Assembly: GCF_023534745.1 (NCBI RefSeq)
Contig: NZ_JAMHJQ010000014.1
Span: 124,001 to 188,000 of the forward strand
Direction: 5' to 3'
Source of the DNA: Streptomyces sp. 35G-GA-8
GTDB lineage: Bacteria; Actinomycetota; Actinomycetes; Streptomycetales; Streptomycetaceae
Length of the DNA: 64,000 bases
In this document: in pieces, positions 8,442-18,300 of the stretch
Position numbering within the stretch: the first letter of the stretch is position 1
Layout: every line of letters begins with the position of its first letter
Position numbers and translations under genes: made by a program
Notes under the pieces: generated by a model
The model's database searches: none
The model's input: only the letters and a program-made list of their open reading frames with translations
What the model was told of the DNA's origin: nothing

Positions 8442-9740
8442 CTAACGGTGGTGGGCCGAGTGGCCCGCGTGGCTGGCGCGGTCCGTGCGGTCCGTGCGGT
8501 CCGTGCGGTCCGCGTGGTCAGCGACGTCCGCGTGGTTCATGAGGTGCGCGTGCGGTACGAATTCGGCGCGCAGGGCATCGGAGCGGTTGTTCAGCTCCGG
8601 CGACGGGATCATGGTGCCGAGCGAGTTGTACGAGCCGAACTTGATCGGGTTGCCGGGCACCTGGAAGCCATCGACATCCTTGACCATGCCGCGCACCTTG
8701 ATCTGCTCCAGCCTGCGGGTGTCGTCGACGTTGAGGATGAGGCTGACGGGGATGCCCGCGTCCTCCAGCCGATCGTGCCAGGCGGCGGCCGTGTCGGTCC
8801 GCAGCACTTCCTCCATGGCCGCTTTGAGATCGGCCTGGTTGTCCATCCGGTCGACGTTGGTGGCGAAGCGCGGGTCGGTGGCCAGTTCGGGCTTGCCGAG
8901 GGTTTCGGCGAGGATGCCGAAGAGATGGTCATTGCCGACACAGATCGCCACCAGCTGGTCGGAGCAGCTGAACGTGTCGAACGGCGCCATGGACGGGTGG
9001 CGGTTCGCGATGCGATGCGGGCGCTTGTGAACGCCGAGCGAGTCCATGAGGCCCTGCTCCAGGGTGGCGAACGTGGCGTCGAGCATGGCCACGTCGACGG
9101 TGGTTCCCTTGCCGGTGCGTTCCCTGGCCGCCAGGGCCGTGACCACACCGCAGTAGCCGAAGATGCCGCCCAGGATGTCGGATATGGACGTGCCGACCCT
9201 GGTGGGTCCCCCGTCGGGTTCGCCGGTGGCGTCCATGATCCCGGAGACGGCCTGGATGACCGTGTCGTAGGCCGCCTGCATGTGGAGCGGCCCGTACTGG
9301 CCGAAGCCGGAGATGGAGCAGACGATCAGCCGTGGGTGCTCCTGGACGAGCTTGGCCGGGTCGAGGCCGAGCCTGGCCATGACGCCGGGGCGGAAGTTCT
9401 CCACGACGACATCCGCTTCGGCGATCATCGACTCGACCAGGGCGAGATCGCCGGGGTCCTTGAGGTCGAGGGCGATGCTCTCTTTTCCGAGGTTGGCGAA
9501 CCGGTAGTACTCCGAGGTGCCGTCACTGGCGAACGGGCCCATCTGCCGGGTGTCGTCGCCGGTCTCGGGCCGTTCGATCTTGATGATCCGCGCGCCCGCG
9601 TCGGCGAGCATCCGGGTACAGGTCGGCCCGGCCAGGACGCGGGTGAAGTCCACGACCGTGATGTGCTCCAGGGCGTGCGGCTTGCTCGCGTCCAGGTGCT
9701 CGTCCGGGGTGGCGGCACCGTGCGTGGTCTTCTCGGTCAT
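8442..9740 (-). CDS. frc: Formyl-CoA:oxalate CoA-transferase (family III CoA-transferase)
   Basis: 432 residues. The N-terminal HITVVDFTRVLAGPTCTRMLADAGA, KIERPETGDDTRQMGPF, LGKESIALDLKD and VENFRPGVMARLG segments are textbook CaiB/BaiF-type class III CoA-transferase; VDVAMLDATFA contains the Asp that forms the acyl anhydride. Frc moves CoA from formyl-CoA to oxalate, making oxalyl-CoA for oxc. It lies 64 bp downstream of oxc and 12 bp upstream of the ligase gene. The extreme C-terminus is a low-complexity tail (HADRTDRTDRTDRASHAGH) encoded by a 9-bp tandem repeat, absent from well-known Frc proteins and probably a local expansion. The ATG follows GGGAGGAAACACC. Confidence 0.88.
   Translation of the reverse strand: MTEKTTHGAATPDEHLDASKPHALEHITVVDFTRVLAGPTCTRMLADAGARIIKIERPETGDDTRQMGPFASDGTSEYYRFANLGKESIALDLKDPGDLALVESMIAEADVVVENFRPGVMARLGLDPAKLVQEHPRLIVCSISGFGQYGPLHMQAAYDTVIQAVSGIMDATGEPDGGPTRVGTSISDILGGIFGYCGVVTALAARERTGKGTTVDVAMLDATFATLEQGLMDSLGVHKRPHRIANRHPSMAPFDTFSCSDQLVAICVGNDHLFGILAETLGKPELATDPRFATNVDRMDNQADLKAAMEEVLRTDTAAAWHDRLEDAGIPVSLILNVDDTRRLEQIKVRGMVKDVDGFQVPGNPIKFGSYNSLGTMIPSPELNNRSDALRAEFVPHAHLMNHADVADHADRTDRTDRTDRASHAGHSAHHR
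8478..8513. repeat. In-frame 9-bp tandem repeat in the frc 3' end
   Basis: Four units of GCGGTCCGT (last base of the fourth differs). On the minus strand they encode repeats of Thr-Asp-Arg at the C-terminus of Frc. Being a multiple of three, changes in copy number keep the reading frame. Confidence 0.92.
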
Positions 9741-9753
9741 GGTGTTTCCTCCC

Positions 9754-9801
9754 GGTCTGGTGTCCGGTCCGGTGTCCGGTCCGGTGTCCGGTCCGGTGTC
9801 C
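9754..9801. repeat. Tandem repeat, four 12-bp units, between oxc and frc
   Basis: Four consecutive units GGTCCGGTGTCC (first unit has one change) occupy most of the 64-bp oxc-frc gap, stopping short of the frc ribosome binding site. The repeat lies in the intercistronic mRNA and could alter coupling between the two genes if copy number varies. Confidence 0.92.
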
Positions 9802-9804
9802 TGG

Positions 9805-11532
9805 TCAGTGCGCCGACGGCACGGAGCTGCTGGGGTTCATGCTGGTCAGGTGGCCGGACTCGGTGCCGGCCGTCGGGTCGGTGACGGCGTTGATCAGGGC
9901 CGGCTTGCCGGCGTGCAGGGCGGCACGCAGCGCGTGACCCAGCTCCTCAGGGGTGTCGGCCTGATAGCCGACGCCGCCGAAGGCCGTGATGAGCTTGTCG
10001 TAGCGGCTGGAGTGCAGCAGCACTGTCGGCGCGGGGTCGGCCGAGTACGTGTTCACCTCGTCGCCCTTGTAGACACCGCCGTTGTTGAACACGACCGTGA
10101 CGATCGGCAGGTGGTAGCGGCAGATCGTTTCGAGTTCCATGCCGCTGAACCCGAACGCGCTGTCGCCCTCCACGGCCACCACCGGCTTGCCGGATTCGAC
10201 GGCGGCGGCGATGGCGTAGCCCATGCCCACACCCATGACGCCCCAGGTGCCGGAGTCGAGCCGGTGCCGCGGCTCGTACATCGGCACGATGTCGCGGCCG
10301 AAGTCGAGGGTGTTGGCGCCTTCATTGATCAGGTAGGCGTCGCGGTGGTCGTCCAGTACGTCGCGGATCGCGCGCAGCGCGGTCGAGAAGTTCATCGGCG
10401 TCGCGTCGGCGTCGAGCCTGGCCCGCATCTTCGCCACGTTCTGCGCCGTCCGGTCCCTGATCGCGTCCCACCAGGCGGTCGGCACGGCGAACTGGCCGGG
10501 CCGCGCGGCCCGGTTGAACGCGGCGATGGCGGAGGCGATGTCCCCGACCACCGGGGCCGCGATCGGCCGGTTGCTGTCGATCTCCACCGGCTCGGCGTCG
10601 ACCTGGATGAACTTCGCCGTCGCGGACCAGCGCGGCGGCTGGCCGTGCGCGAGCAGCCAGTTCAGCCGGGCGCCGAGCAGCATCACCACATCGGCCTGGC
10701 CCAGTACCAGGGACCGGGCCGCCGCCGCCGACTGCGGATGGTCGTCGGGCAGCAGCCCCTTGGCCATCGACATCGGCAGGAACGGGGCGCCGGTTGTCTC
10801 GACGAACGAGCGAATGGCCTGGTCGGCGCGGGCGTACGCGGCCCCCTTGCCGAGGATGATCAGCGGACGCTCGGCGTGCGCGAGCAGATCCAGGGCCCGG
10901 GTGATGGATTCGGGCGCGGGAATCTGCGCGGGCGCCGGGTCGACCGCCCGGAACAGCGACGCCCGGCCCTCCTCGGCCGAGATGGTGTCACTGAGCACCG
11001 CGGCCGGCAGATCGAGATACACCCCGCCGGGCCGGCCGGACACCGCGGCGCGAATGGCGCGGGCGACACCGAGACCGATGTCCTGCGGCCGGTCCACCCG
11101 GAACGCGGCCTTCACGAAGGGCTTGGCCGCGTTGAGTTGGTCGAGTTCTTCGTAGTCGCCCTGCTGAAGGTCGATGACACTGCGTTCGCTGGACCCGCTG
11201 ATCTGGATCATCGGGAAGCAGTTGGTGGTGGCGTTGGCCAGTGCCACCAGCCCGTTGAGGAACCCCGGCGCGGACACCGTCAGACAGATGCCCGGCCGGC
11301 CGGTCAGGAATCCGGCCGCGGCCGCGGCGTGGCCGGCGTCCTGCTCCTGCCGGAACCCTATGTAGCGCATCCCCTTGGACTGCGCTATGCGGGCCAGGTC
11401 GGTGACAGGAATGCCGACCACCCCGTACATGGTGTCGACCCCGTTGGCCTGGAGCGCATCGACTGCGAGCGTGAAACCGTCGGTGATCGCGACATCCGGA
11501 CGCGTCATTGTGCCGGCAGAGTTCGGTGCCAT
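9805..11532 (-). CDS. oxc: Oxalyl-CoA decarboxylase
   Basis: 575 residues, ThDP-dependent. The N-terminal domain has GVDTMYGVVGIPVTDLAR and FRQEQDAGHAAAAAGF with the cofactor-activating Glu; the C-terminal domain has GTWGVMGVGMGYAIAAA and the ThDP/Mg signature starting GDSAFGFSGMEL and ending NNGGVYKG. The GIPVTDLAR and YIGFRQEQ wording is specific to oxalyl-CoA decarboxylases, which split oxalyl-CoA to formyl-CoA and CO2 in the cytoplasm. It is first in a minus-strand operon with frc and the ligase gene. The ATG at 11532 follows AGGAGC; longer in-frame starts up to 11724 lack a ribosome binding site and homology. Confidence 0.93.
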   Translation of the reverse strand: MAPNSAGTMTRPDVAITDGFTLAVDALQANGVDTMYGVVGIPVTDLARIAQSKGMRYIGFRQEQDAGHAAAAAGFLTGRPGICLTVSAPGFLNGLVALANATTNCFPMIQISGSSERSVIDLQQGDYEELDQLNAAKPFVKAAFRVDRPQDIGLGVARAIRAAVSGRPGGVYLDLPAAVLSDTISAEEGRASLFRAVDPAPAQIPAPESITRALDLLAHAERPLIILGKGAAYARADQAIRSFVETTGAPFLPMSMAKGLLPDDHPQSAAAARSLVLGQADVVMLLGARLNWLLAHGQPPRWSATAKFIQVDAEPVEIDSNRPIAAPVVGDIASAIAAFNRAARPGQFAVPTAWWDAIRDRTAQNVAKMRARLDADATPMNFSTALRAIRDVLDDHRDAYLINEGANTLDFGRDIVPMYEPRHRLDSGTWGVMGVGMGYAIAAAVESGKPVVAVEGDSAFGFSGMELETICRYHLPIVTVVFNNGGVYKGDEVNTYSADPAPTVLLHSSRYDKLITAFGGVGYQADTPEELGHALRAALHAGKPALINAVTDPTAGTESGHLTSMNPSSSVPSAH

Positions 11533-11756
11533 GGCTGGCTCCTGTTCTGGTTTCTTTTCTTCGCGGGCTTTCCCGGGAGCCTCCCCGCCGAGCCTGCCGG
11601 CCGGGGTCAGGCCGAATTCACCGAGACCTGCCGACTGTTCCCCCGACCATTCGGGTCGCGTCGCTTCGCACAACTCGCCACAGCTGTTGACGCGCGGGTC
11701 CGGCATCGGCCTCTTTGTCATCACAAGGTTAGCGCCGTGACCTCATCCGCGCTTTT

Positions 11757-11773
11757 CGCCACTTTTCGTGGCG
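11757..11773. promoter_or_regulatory. Short inverted repeat in the oxc / dehydrogenase divergent gap
   Basis: CGCCAC and GTGGCG separated by TTTTC form a perfect 6-bp dyad, in the 295-bp gap between the divergent oxc operon and the dehydrogenase gene, 55 bp from the latter. The rest of this gap holds no open reading frame. It could be an operator serving both promoters or a small hairpin in the dehydrogenase leader; no regulator gene is adjacent. Confidence 0.35.
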
Positions 11774-11827
11774 ATCGGGTGCTTCCCCCGGTCGCCCGCC
11801 GGGACGGGGGGCTTTATCGTGGCCAGC

Positions 11828-12753
11828 ATGAGGATCGCGGTCCTGGGCACCGGCGTCATGGGGACACCCCTCGCACGGAACCTGCTGGGGGCCGGGTTCC
11901 AGGTGCGCGTGTGGAACCGTACGAGGCACAAGGCGGAGCCGCTGGCGGCCGAGGGCGCGTACGTGGCCGACTCGCCCGCCGACGCGGCGAGCGGCGTGCA
12001 CGTACTCGTGACGATGCTGGCCGACGGGCCCGCCGTGGAAGCGACGATGACCGCGGGGCACGGCGCCGAGTCCGCCGAGTCCGGCACATCCGCCGAGTCC
12101 GGCCCGTCCGCTCCGTCCGTCCTGTCCACGCTGCCACCGGACGCCGTGTGGATCCAGATGAGCACCGTCGGCGTCCAGTGGGCAGGGCGCCTGGGGCCCT
12201 GGCCGGCCATCGCCTCGGCTATGTCGACGCGCCCGTGTCCGGCAGCTCCGGACCCGCCGAACACGGAGAGCTGCTGATCCTCGCCTCCGGCGCACCGGCA
12301 CTGCGCGACCGCGTCCAGCCGGTGTTCGACGCCGTCGGCCACCGCACCGTGTGGCTGGACCGCCCCGGTGACGGCAGCAGGCTGAAGGTCGTCCTGAACA
12401 ACTGGCTGGCGCTGCTGGTCGAAGGCATGGCCGAAACCCAGAACCTGGCCACGGCGCTGGGGCTGGACGCGCGCGAGGTCACCGACATCATCGACGAGAG
12501 CCCGCTGAGCTGCGCCTACGCGGTGGCCAAGGGACGCGCCATGGCCACCGGCGACTTCACCCCCGGCTTCCCGCTGCGCCTCGCGCGCAAGGACGCCGCG
12601 CTCGCACTGGAGGCCGCGGGCGGCCACGGGACGTCCCTGCCGCTCACGGAAGCGCTGCTGCGGCGCTGGAGCACGGCGATCGAGCGGGGGCACGGGGACG
12701 ACGACGTGGCCGCCGCGATCACCGCCGTCCGCCGCGCCGCGTCAGCCCCGTGA
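11828..12753 (+). pseudogene. Beta-hydroxyacid (HIBADH-type) dehydrogenase interrupted by a -1 frameshift
   Basis: The first part (MRIAVLGTGVMGTPLARNLL) has the GxGxMG Rossmann motif and the VWNRT cofactor loop of 3-hydroxyisobutyrate / tartronate-semialdehyde reductases and reads in frame only to a stop at 12277. The rest of the family, from ALAGHRLGYVDAPVSGSSGPAEHGE through the catalytic-Lys region RLKVVLNNW to the end at 12753, is in the next frame. The break maps to CTGGGGCCC at 12191-12199: one more G, or re-reading one G, restores a continuous protein of about 308 residues. It may be a true inactivating mutation, a sequencing error in a G/C run, or, less likely, slippage. The product could have reduced a glyoxylate-derived semialdehyde, which would fit the divergent oxalate operon. 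Its end overlaps the cydB stop region by 12 bp. Confidence 0.8.
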
Positions 12754-13740
12754 CTCCAGCCGCCCCTTGTTCTGGAGGATGTAGAGGGCGGCCAGGGACG
12801 GGGCGATGAGCACCCCGGCGGCGCCGGCCACGGAGGCGAGCACCCAGAGCGTGGGCGTCGGCGCCGCCGCCTCGGCGATCGTCAGATGCGTGCCCAGCAG
12901 ATACGGGTACTGCGCGACGCCCCAGCCGCACACGACCGTCGCCACGGCCAGCGCGGCCAGCATGCGCAGGGCGACGGGGTTGTCGCGTCTGAGCAGGAAC
13001 AGACTGAGCAGCCCGCACAGCGCCGAGATGACGAGCAGCGGCAGACCGCGGTGGCTCAACTGGTGGAAGAGCCTCGGGGAGTCGGCCCGGAGAAGGAAGA
13101 TGCCCGCCAGGCAGAACACCCCGGTGACGATCCCCGCGGCCTGGGCGCGTTTGCGGAACCACGCTGTGAGCCGCGGGCTCCCGTTCTGCCGTGCGGAGGC
13201 GGTCAGATACACCGCGGCCAGATAGGCGCACACCGATACGGCCAGCACCCCGCCGAGAACGGAGGTGGGGTTGTTCCAGCTTCCGACCGGATCTCCGTAG
13301 CCGGCGGTGGGTACCCGGCCCGACGCGATGGCACCGGCCACACTGCCGAAGCAGTAGGGGGTGAGCACCGAGGACAGCGCGAACGTCGCCCCGTAGATCC
13401 GCTGTTCGGGCGTGCGCATCGACGCCTTGCGGAAGGCGAAGCCCGCGCCCCGCAGGACGATTCCCAGCACGGCGAGGCCCAAGGGGATGTAGAGCGTGGT
13501 GGTGATGGCCGCGAACGCGAGGGGGAAGGCGCTCCACAGCATGACGAGGCAGTAGATCAGCCAGGTGTGGTTGGCCTCCCAGACAGGGCCGATCGACACG
13601 TCGATCAGACGGCGGGCCCTGTTGCCGCGCGCCGCTCCGCCGGCGGTCAGGTCCCAGAAGCCGGCGCCGAAGTCCGCTCCGCCGAAGAGCGCGTAGGCGA
13701 TGACACCGATGAACAGCAGAACCGCGATGGCGTCACTCAT
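12742..13740 (-). CDS. cydB: Cytochrome bd ubiquinol oxidase subunit II
   Basis: 332 residues, multiple membrane helices. The N-terminal FALFGGADFGAGFWDL-type segment (here YALFGGADFGAGFWDL) and GPVWEANHTWLIYCLVMLWSAFP are diagnostic for CydB. With CydA it forms the membrane quinol oxidase that reduces O2 to water without pumping protons. The ATG at 13740 overlaps the end of cydA by 8 bp, so the two are translationally coupled. No cydCD (heme export) genes are adjacent, as expected for a CIO-like or second bd oxidase. Confidence 0.93.
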   Translation of the reverse strand: MSDAIAVLLFIGVIAYALFGGADFGAGFWDLTAGGAARGNRARRLIDVSIGPVWEANHTWLIYCLVMLWSAFPLAFAAITTTLYIPLGLAVLGIVLRGAGFAFRKASMRTPEQRIYGATFALSSVLTPYCFGSVAGAIASGRVPTAGYGDPVGSWNNPTSVLGGVLAVSVCAYLAAVYLTASARQNGSPRLTAWFRKRAQAAGIVTGVFCLAGIFLLRADSPRLFHQLSHRGLPLLVISALCGLLSLFLLRRDNPVALRMLAALAVATVVCGWGVAQYPYLLGTHLTIAEAAAPTPTLWVLASVAGAAGVLIAPSLAALYILQNKGRLESRG

Positions 13741-15187
13741 GGGCGCCGGCCTTCCCCGGGTGCGCGTCGGTCAGTGGCCGGTTGGGACCGTAGGGTACGT
13801 CCAGCCCCTCGTCCTCCCCCTCGCCCCCGCCGGCTCTCCAGCGTCTGGTCAGGGAGCGCAGGATCAGCACGGCGCCGGTGCCCACCGCGAGGTAGATGGC
13901 GAGGGCGGCGGCGAAGAACGGCCAGAGATTGCCCTGCGTGGTCACGGCGTCCTTGGTGAGCAGCAGACCGACCACCGTCCACGGCTGCCGCCCCACTTCG
14001 GTGGTCACCCAGCCGGCCTCCAGGCACACCACGGCGACGACCCCGCTGAGGGCGGCGCAGCGCAGGAACCACCGGTTGGTGGGCACCCGCCGCCGGCGCC
14101 ACAGCAGCCAGGCGAACCAGAGGACCAGCAGGAGCAGCAGGCTGGCCGTTCCCACCATGACGTCGAACGCGAGATGGACCACGCTCACCGCGCTGTCGGA
14201 GGGCCGTACGGCGGGGTCGATCGCGTCGAGTCCGCGGATCTCGGTGGACGGGCTGAACCCGGCGAGCAGCGAGGCCACGTCCGGAATCCTGAGGCCGTAG
14301 CGCACCTCGCCGTCCACAAGCACTCCGCCCAGCGTCTCGGGGACATGGCGGGCGGTGGTGGGCAGCAGCTCGATCGCGGCGAACTTCGCCGGCTCGCTGT
14401 GGAACACCTGGCGTGCGACGACATCACCGACATAGATCTGTACGGGCAGGATGACCCCTGCCACGACGAAGCCGATGAGGAAGCCGAGCCGGTGGTAGTG
14501 GTCGCGGCGTCCCCTGAGCATGCCGACCGCGTAGACCGCGGCCACCGAGAAACCGGCGACGATATAGGCGGCGAGCAGCATGTGCACGCTCTCGAACCAG
14601 AAGGCGCCGTTGAAGAAGACCTCGGCCGGACGTACCTCCACGACACGGCCGTCGCGCATGGTGATACCACCGGGCTGGTTCATCCAGCTGTTCGCCGCCA
14701 CGACGGCGGCGGTGCCGCCCATGCTCGCCAGGACCACGGGGACGCCCGTCCAGAAGTGCACCCAGGGAGGAAGCCGCTTCCAGCCGTAGATATAGATCGA
14801 GACGAAGATCGCTTCCAGGAAGAAGAAGATGCCTTCGATCGCGAACGGGAAACCGAACGCGGCGCCGTATCTGCCCATCAGCCCCGGCCACAGGATGCCG
14901 AGTTCGAAGCTCAGCACCGTACCGGTGACCGCTCCCACGGCGAGCAGCACGGCGGCGACCTTCGACCAGCGCTGGGCGAGCAGCAGGGCCTGCTCGTCGC
15001 CGTGCTTCAGGCCCCGGTAGTTGGCGATGAGCATCAGGGCGGTGAGTGCCACTCCGAACGGCACCAGGATGATGTGGAAGCCGAGAGTGAAGGCCATCTG
15101 CTCCCGGGCGGGCAGCAGCTGCGGCGGGTCACCGGCCGAGGCCGCGGCCCGCAGGAGAATCCCGGCGGCCTGTGCGGAAGTTGGCAT
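13733..15187 (-). CDS. cydA: Cytochrome bd ubiquinol oxidase subunit I
   Basis: 484 residues. AREQMAFTLGFHIILVPFG carries the heme-ligand His of helix 1; GILWPGLMGRYGAAFGFPFAIEGIFFFLEAIFVSIYIYGW matches the conserved helix 3-4 region; GRQPWTVVGLLLT is the conserved C-terminal motif. The loop around residues 240-300 is short, as in the cyanide-insensitive (CIO, short Q-loop) class. The ATG at 15187 was preferred over an in-frame start at 15232, although its ribosome binding sequence is weak. It heads the cydAB pair and is preceded by the terminator of the glucanase gene. Confidence 0.92.
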   Translation of the reverse strand: MPTSAQAAGILLRAAASAGDPPQLLPAREQMAFTLGFHIILVPFGVALTALMLIANYRGLKHGDEQALLLAQRWSKVAAVLLAVGAVTGTVLSFELGILWPGLMGRYGAAFGFPFAIEGIFFFLEAIFVSIYIYGWKRLPPWVHFWTGVPVVLASMGGTAAVVAANSWMNQPGGITMRDGRVVEVRPAEVFFNGAFWFESVHMLLAAYIVAGFSVAAVYAVGMLRGRRDHYHRLGFLIGFVVAGVILPVQIYVGDVVARQVFHSEPAKFAAIELLPTTARHVPETLGGVLVDGEVRYGLRIPDVASLLAGFSPSTEIRGLDAIDPAVRPSDSAVSVVHLAFDVMVGTASLLLLLVLWFAWLLWRRRRVPTNRWFLRCAALSGVVAVVCLEAGWVTTEVGRQPWTVVGLLLTKDAVTTQGNLWPFFAAALAIYLAVGTGAVLILRSLTRRWRAGGGEGEDEGLDVPYGPNRPLTDAHPGKAGAHE

Positions 15188-15268
15188 TCCTGCATCGTCC
15201 ACGCAGGGGTCGGCACGCCGGTCCGGCGACACGGACCGGCGGCGAGCGTCACCCGTTCAGACAGCCGT

Positions 15269-15305
15269 GTGGTGGCCGGCCGGTGGAGAGATGGCCGACC
15301 ACCAC
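15269..15305 (-). terminator. Hairpin terminator of the GH87 gene
   Basis: Arms GTGGTGGCCGGCC and GGCCGACCACCAC pair over 12 of 13 positions around an 11-base loop, 13 bp beyond the glucanase stop on its transcribed strand and before cydA. Confidence 0.6.
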
Positions 15306-15317
15306 GGGGGCGATTCG

Positions 15318-18300
15318 TTACCAGCGGTTGGCCAGGGTGCGTTTCTGCGCCTTGGCCGATGTGGTGCCGCCTGTGATCACGAATTGTGAGCCCGGCTGGG
15401 TGACGATGTTGCCGTCGGCCGAGTTCGTGATGGTCACGTTGGTCAGCGCCGCGTTGCCGCGCGCGCCGCTCATGGCGAGGATGCCGGCGCCGTTGTTGGA
15501 TTTGTCGATCTTGACGTTGCTGACGGTGACGCCCAGGGCGCCGCCGCCCGTTTTGAACTGGATGCCGTCGTAGGTCGAGTCGAGGATGTCGGTGTCACGG
15601 ATCGTGACCCCGGGGATGTCCCTGCTCTGGGCGAAGAGGGTGATGGCGCCGAACTCCTGGTCCTCGTTCCAGAAGGCGCCGCCGGTGCGGTGCAGGGCGT
15701 TGTTGGCGATCAGGGTCTGGCCGGAGAAGGGCAGTGGGTCGTGGTCCGTGGCCAGCATGATGCCGGGGTAGTTGGCCGTGTCGTAGATCAGGTTGTTCTC
15801 GATCTTGTTGCCGTAGCCGCCGTAGACCGCGACGCCGTTCGCCCGCCAGGGCAGCTGGATCGTGTTGTTGATGAACTGGTTGTCGTGCGCGATGTCCGTC
15901 GACGGGTTCTTCACATAGCGGTTGGCCCAGACCGCCAGGGAGTCGTCGCCGGTGGTGCGGAACGAGGAGTTGAAGACACGGGAGTTGCTGGTGCCGTTGG
16001 TGAAGTTGATGCCGTCGGCGTAGGTGTTGCGGATACGCATCCCGCTGAACTGGAGGCCGTCGGCCGGGCCCCAGAGGTCCGGGATGTTGTCGTAGTCACG
16101 GCCGACCCACACGCCCACATTGGCGTGCTCGATCCAGACGTTGGAGATCTTGGTGTCCTTGCCGAAGCGGCCGTTCAGGCCGACTCCGCCCTCGGCGCCG
16201 CCGGGGCCGCCCCGGATGGTGCCGGAGCCGAAGATGGCGATGTCGGAGATCTGGGTGTTGTCGTCGATGTCGAAGCCGAAGTTGCCCTCGTGCGGGTGGT
16301 TGATGCTGCCGACCGCCTGGTGCGGCTCGGTCAGCGTGTAGAGCTGGGAGTGCCACATTCCGGCGCCGCGGATCGTGACATCGCTGATGCCCACCTGGTT
16401 GTACTGCCCGCGGTCGAGCGGGTCATCGGTGAGGATCTTCTTCTCCTGCCGCCACTGACCCGCCGGGATCCATACGCACGCGATGGCGCCCTCCTGGTCG
16501 GCCGTCACCGCCCGCTGGATGGCGGCCGTGTCGTCGATCCCGTCGTTCGGCACCGCGCCGTACTCCGTGATCGAGGTGCACTCGGCCGGCTTGGCCGACG
16601 GGGGCGCCACCTGCTCCAGATCGATCAGGTCGATGATGTAGAAGGCGGCGGAGTCGCCGGCGTCGCGCTGGAGCCGGAACTTGGTGCCGACCGGATAGGT
16701 CGTCGGCAGCAGTGCGTTTGCCTCGTCGAACAGCCGGCGGGCGTCGGCCTGGGGCGTGTTGGTCAGGGACTCGGGACCGTCGGTGTTGCCGTACAGCCAG
16801 CTGTGCTTCGACGAGAGGGTCAGCTTACGGACGAAGGTGTCGTTGACGTAGAGGCTGATGGTGGCTTCGGTGCCGCCGCCGTTCGGCGCGTCGGGGATGG
16901 AGTTGCGCACGACGATCGAGTTCGAGGGGTTGGTCGAGGTGAACTCGACGAACTGACCGGTGGAGTTGAGCCGTACCGACTTGCGGCCCGAGGACTCGGT
17001 GGCGAAGTTGGTGTGCCCGAAGGTGCGCAGCGGGTCGGTCTCCAGCAGAGTGCCCTGGTAGCGGGCGGCCTCGGCCTCGTACTCGACGTACGGGACGGCC
17101 GCCCCGCGTCCGACGACGATCGCGCGCGAGAACGTGTTGTTGGTCTCGTTGGTCTCGGTGACGACGTTCGTGGCGTCGGCGGTGGCGACGATGGTGGCGC
17201 CGCCGTTGGTGGCGGTCCAGGTGCCGTTGACGTTCACATTGGTCGTCGCGCCCGCCGCGATCGCCGGGGTGTTGGTGTTGAGCGTGGTGCCGCCCACCGC
17301 CACCCGGGTGACCGTGGTGGCGCCGGAGCTGGTGGTGCCGCGGTTCTTCACCGCGACGGTGAAGCTGACCGCCGCGCCGACGGCCGGGTTCGCGGGGCTG
17401 TGTTCGACGCCGAGCACCTGGAGGTCGGGGCCGGGGCTCTGCCCGACGACCAGGTCGGAGGGCGCGGTGAGGCTGTTGTTGTCGTTGTCCTGCTCGATGA
17501 TCGTGTCGGTCGGGTCCACCAGCGCCGTGACCCGGTACGTGCCCGCCGCGCGCTTGCCGATGTCGACCGGGACGGTGGCCGAGGCCCCCGCGGCGAGGGC
17601 GGGCACCGGCGCGCTGCCCGCGACCACGCCGCCCAGACTGACGTTCACGGTGGTCGCGCCGGCGCCGGCCGTTCCCGTATTCCGTACGGTCGCGTTCACC
17701 TTGACCGTGTCGCTCTCCACGGGGGAGGCGGGGGTCCACGACAGGGCGCTGACGGTCAGGTCCGGGTTGGGGGCCGGAGTCCCGATCACCTGGAGTTCGC
17801 CGACCTGTCCGCCGGGCGCCCCGGTGTTGCTGAAGAACTGGAGCTGGAGGTCCGCGGCGCGTCCGGTGACCGGGATCGTGACCGTGTTCTGGTTCGACGC
17901 CGGGTTGAAGACATGGTTCGCGCGGGCCACGAGTGAGGTGAAGCCGGTCGCCCCCTGGTCGCGGCCGAGTACCTGGAGGTTCTGGGTACGGGTGCCCCAT
18001 ATCGGGTCGGGGTTGAGCTTGATGACGACCGAGGTGATGTCGGCGTTGGCGCCGAGCTTCACCGTCAGCGTCGACGGGTGGCCCGCCGCTTCCCAGTAGG
18101 TGCCGGTATTGCCGTCGTTGGCGTTGCGCGCGACGAAGTTGAAGACCGTCGACGACGCCTCGATCGGCTTGCCGAGGGCCAGATCGGCGGCGGCAGCGGC
18201 ACGGGCGCCGCTGGGCCGCTCGGCCGCCTGGGCGGTGCCGGAGCCGGCCGCCGAGACGGGCAGGAGTCCGACGGTGATCAGGCCGGCGATGACCGCGCCG

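Noticed and set aside
6930-9884. Open plus-strand frame of 984 codons opposite the ligase and frc
   Set aside because: Gly/Arg/Val-rich translation with no domain, no ribosome binding site, and fully antisense to two well-supported genes.
12191-12199. Programmed -1 frameshift site
   Set aside because: The sequence lacks an X-XXY-YYZ heptamer and there is no clear downstream pseudoknot; a mutation or sequencing error is simpler, though single-tRNA slippage on GGGG is not excluded.
9517-12753. Open plus-strand frame of over 1000 codons across oxc, frc and the dehydrogenase
   Set aside because: It is the mirror of GC-rich coding DNA on the other strand; only its last part (from about 12196) matches a protein family, and that belongs to the frameshifted dehydrogenase.
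15690-17936. Open plus-strand frame of 748 codons opposite the GH87 gene
   Set aside because: Composition is that of an antisense shadow; the minus-strand product has a signal peptide and clear domains.
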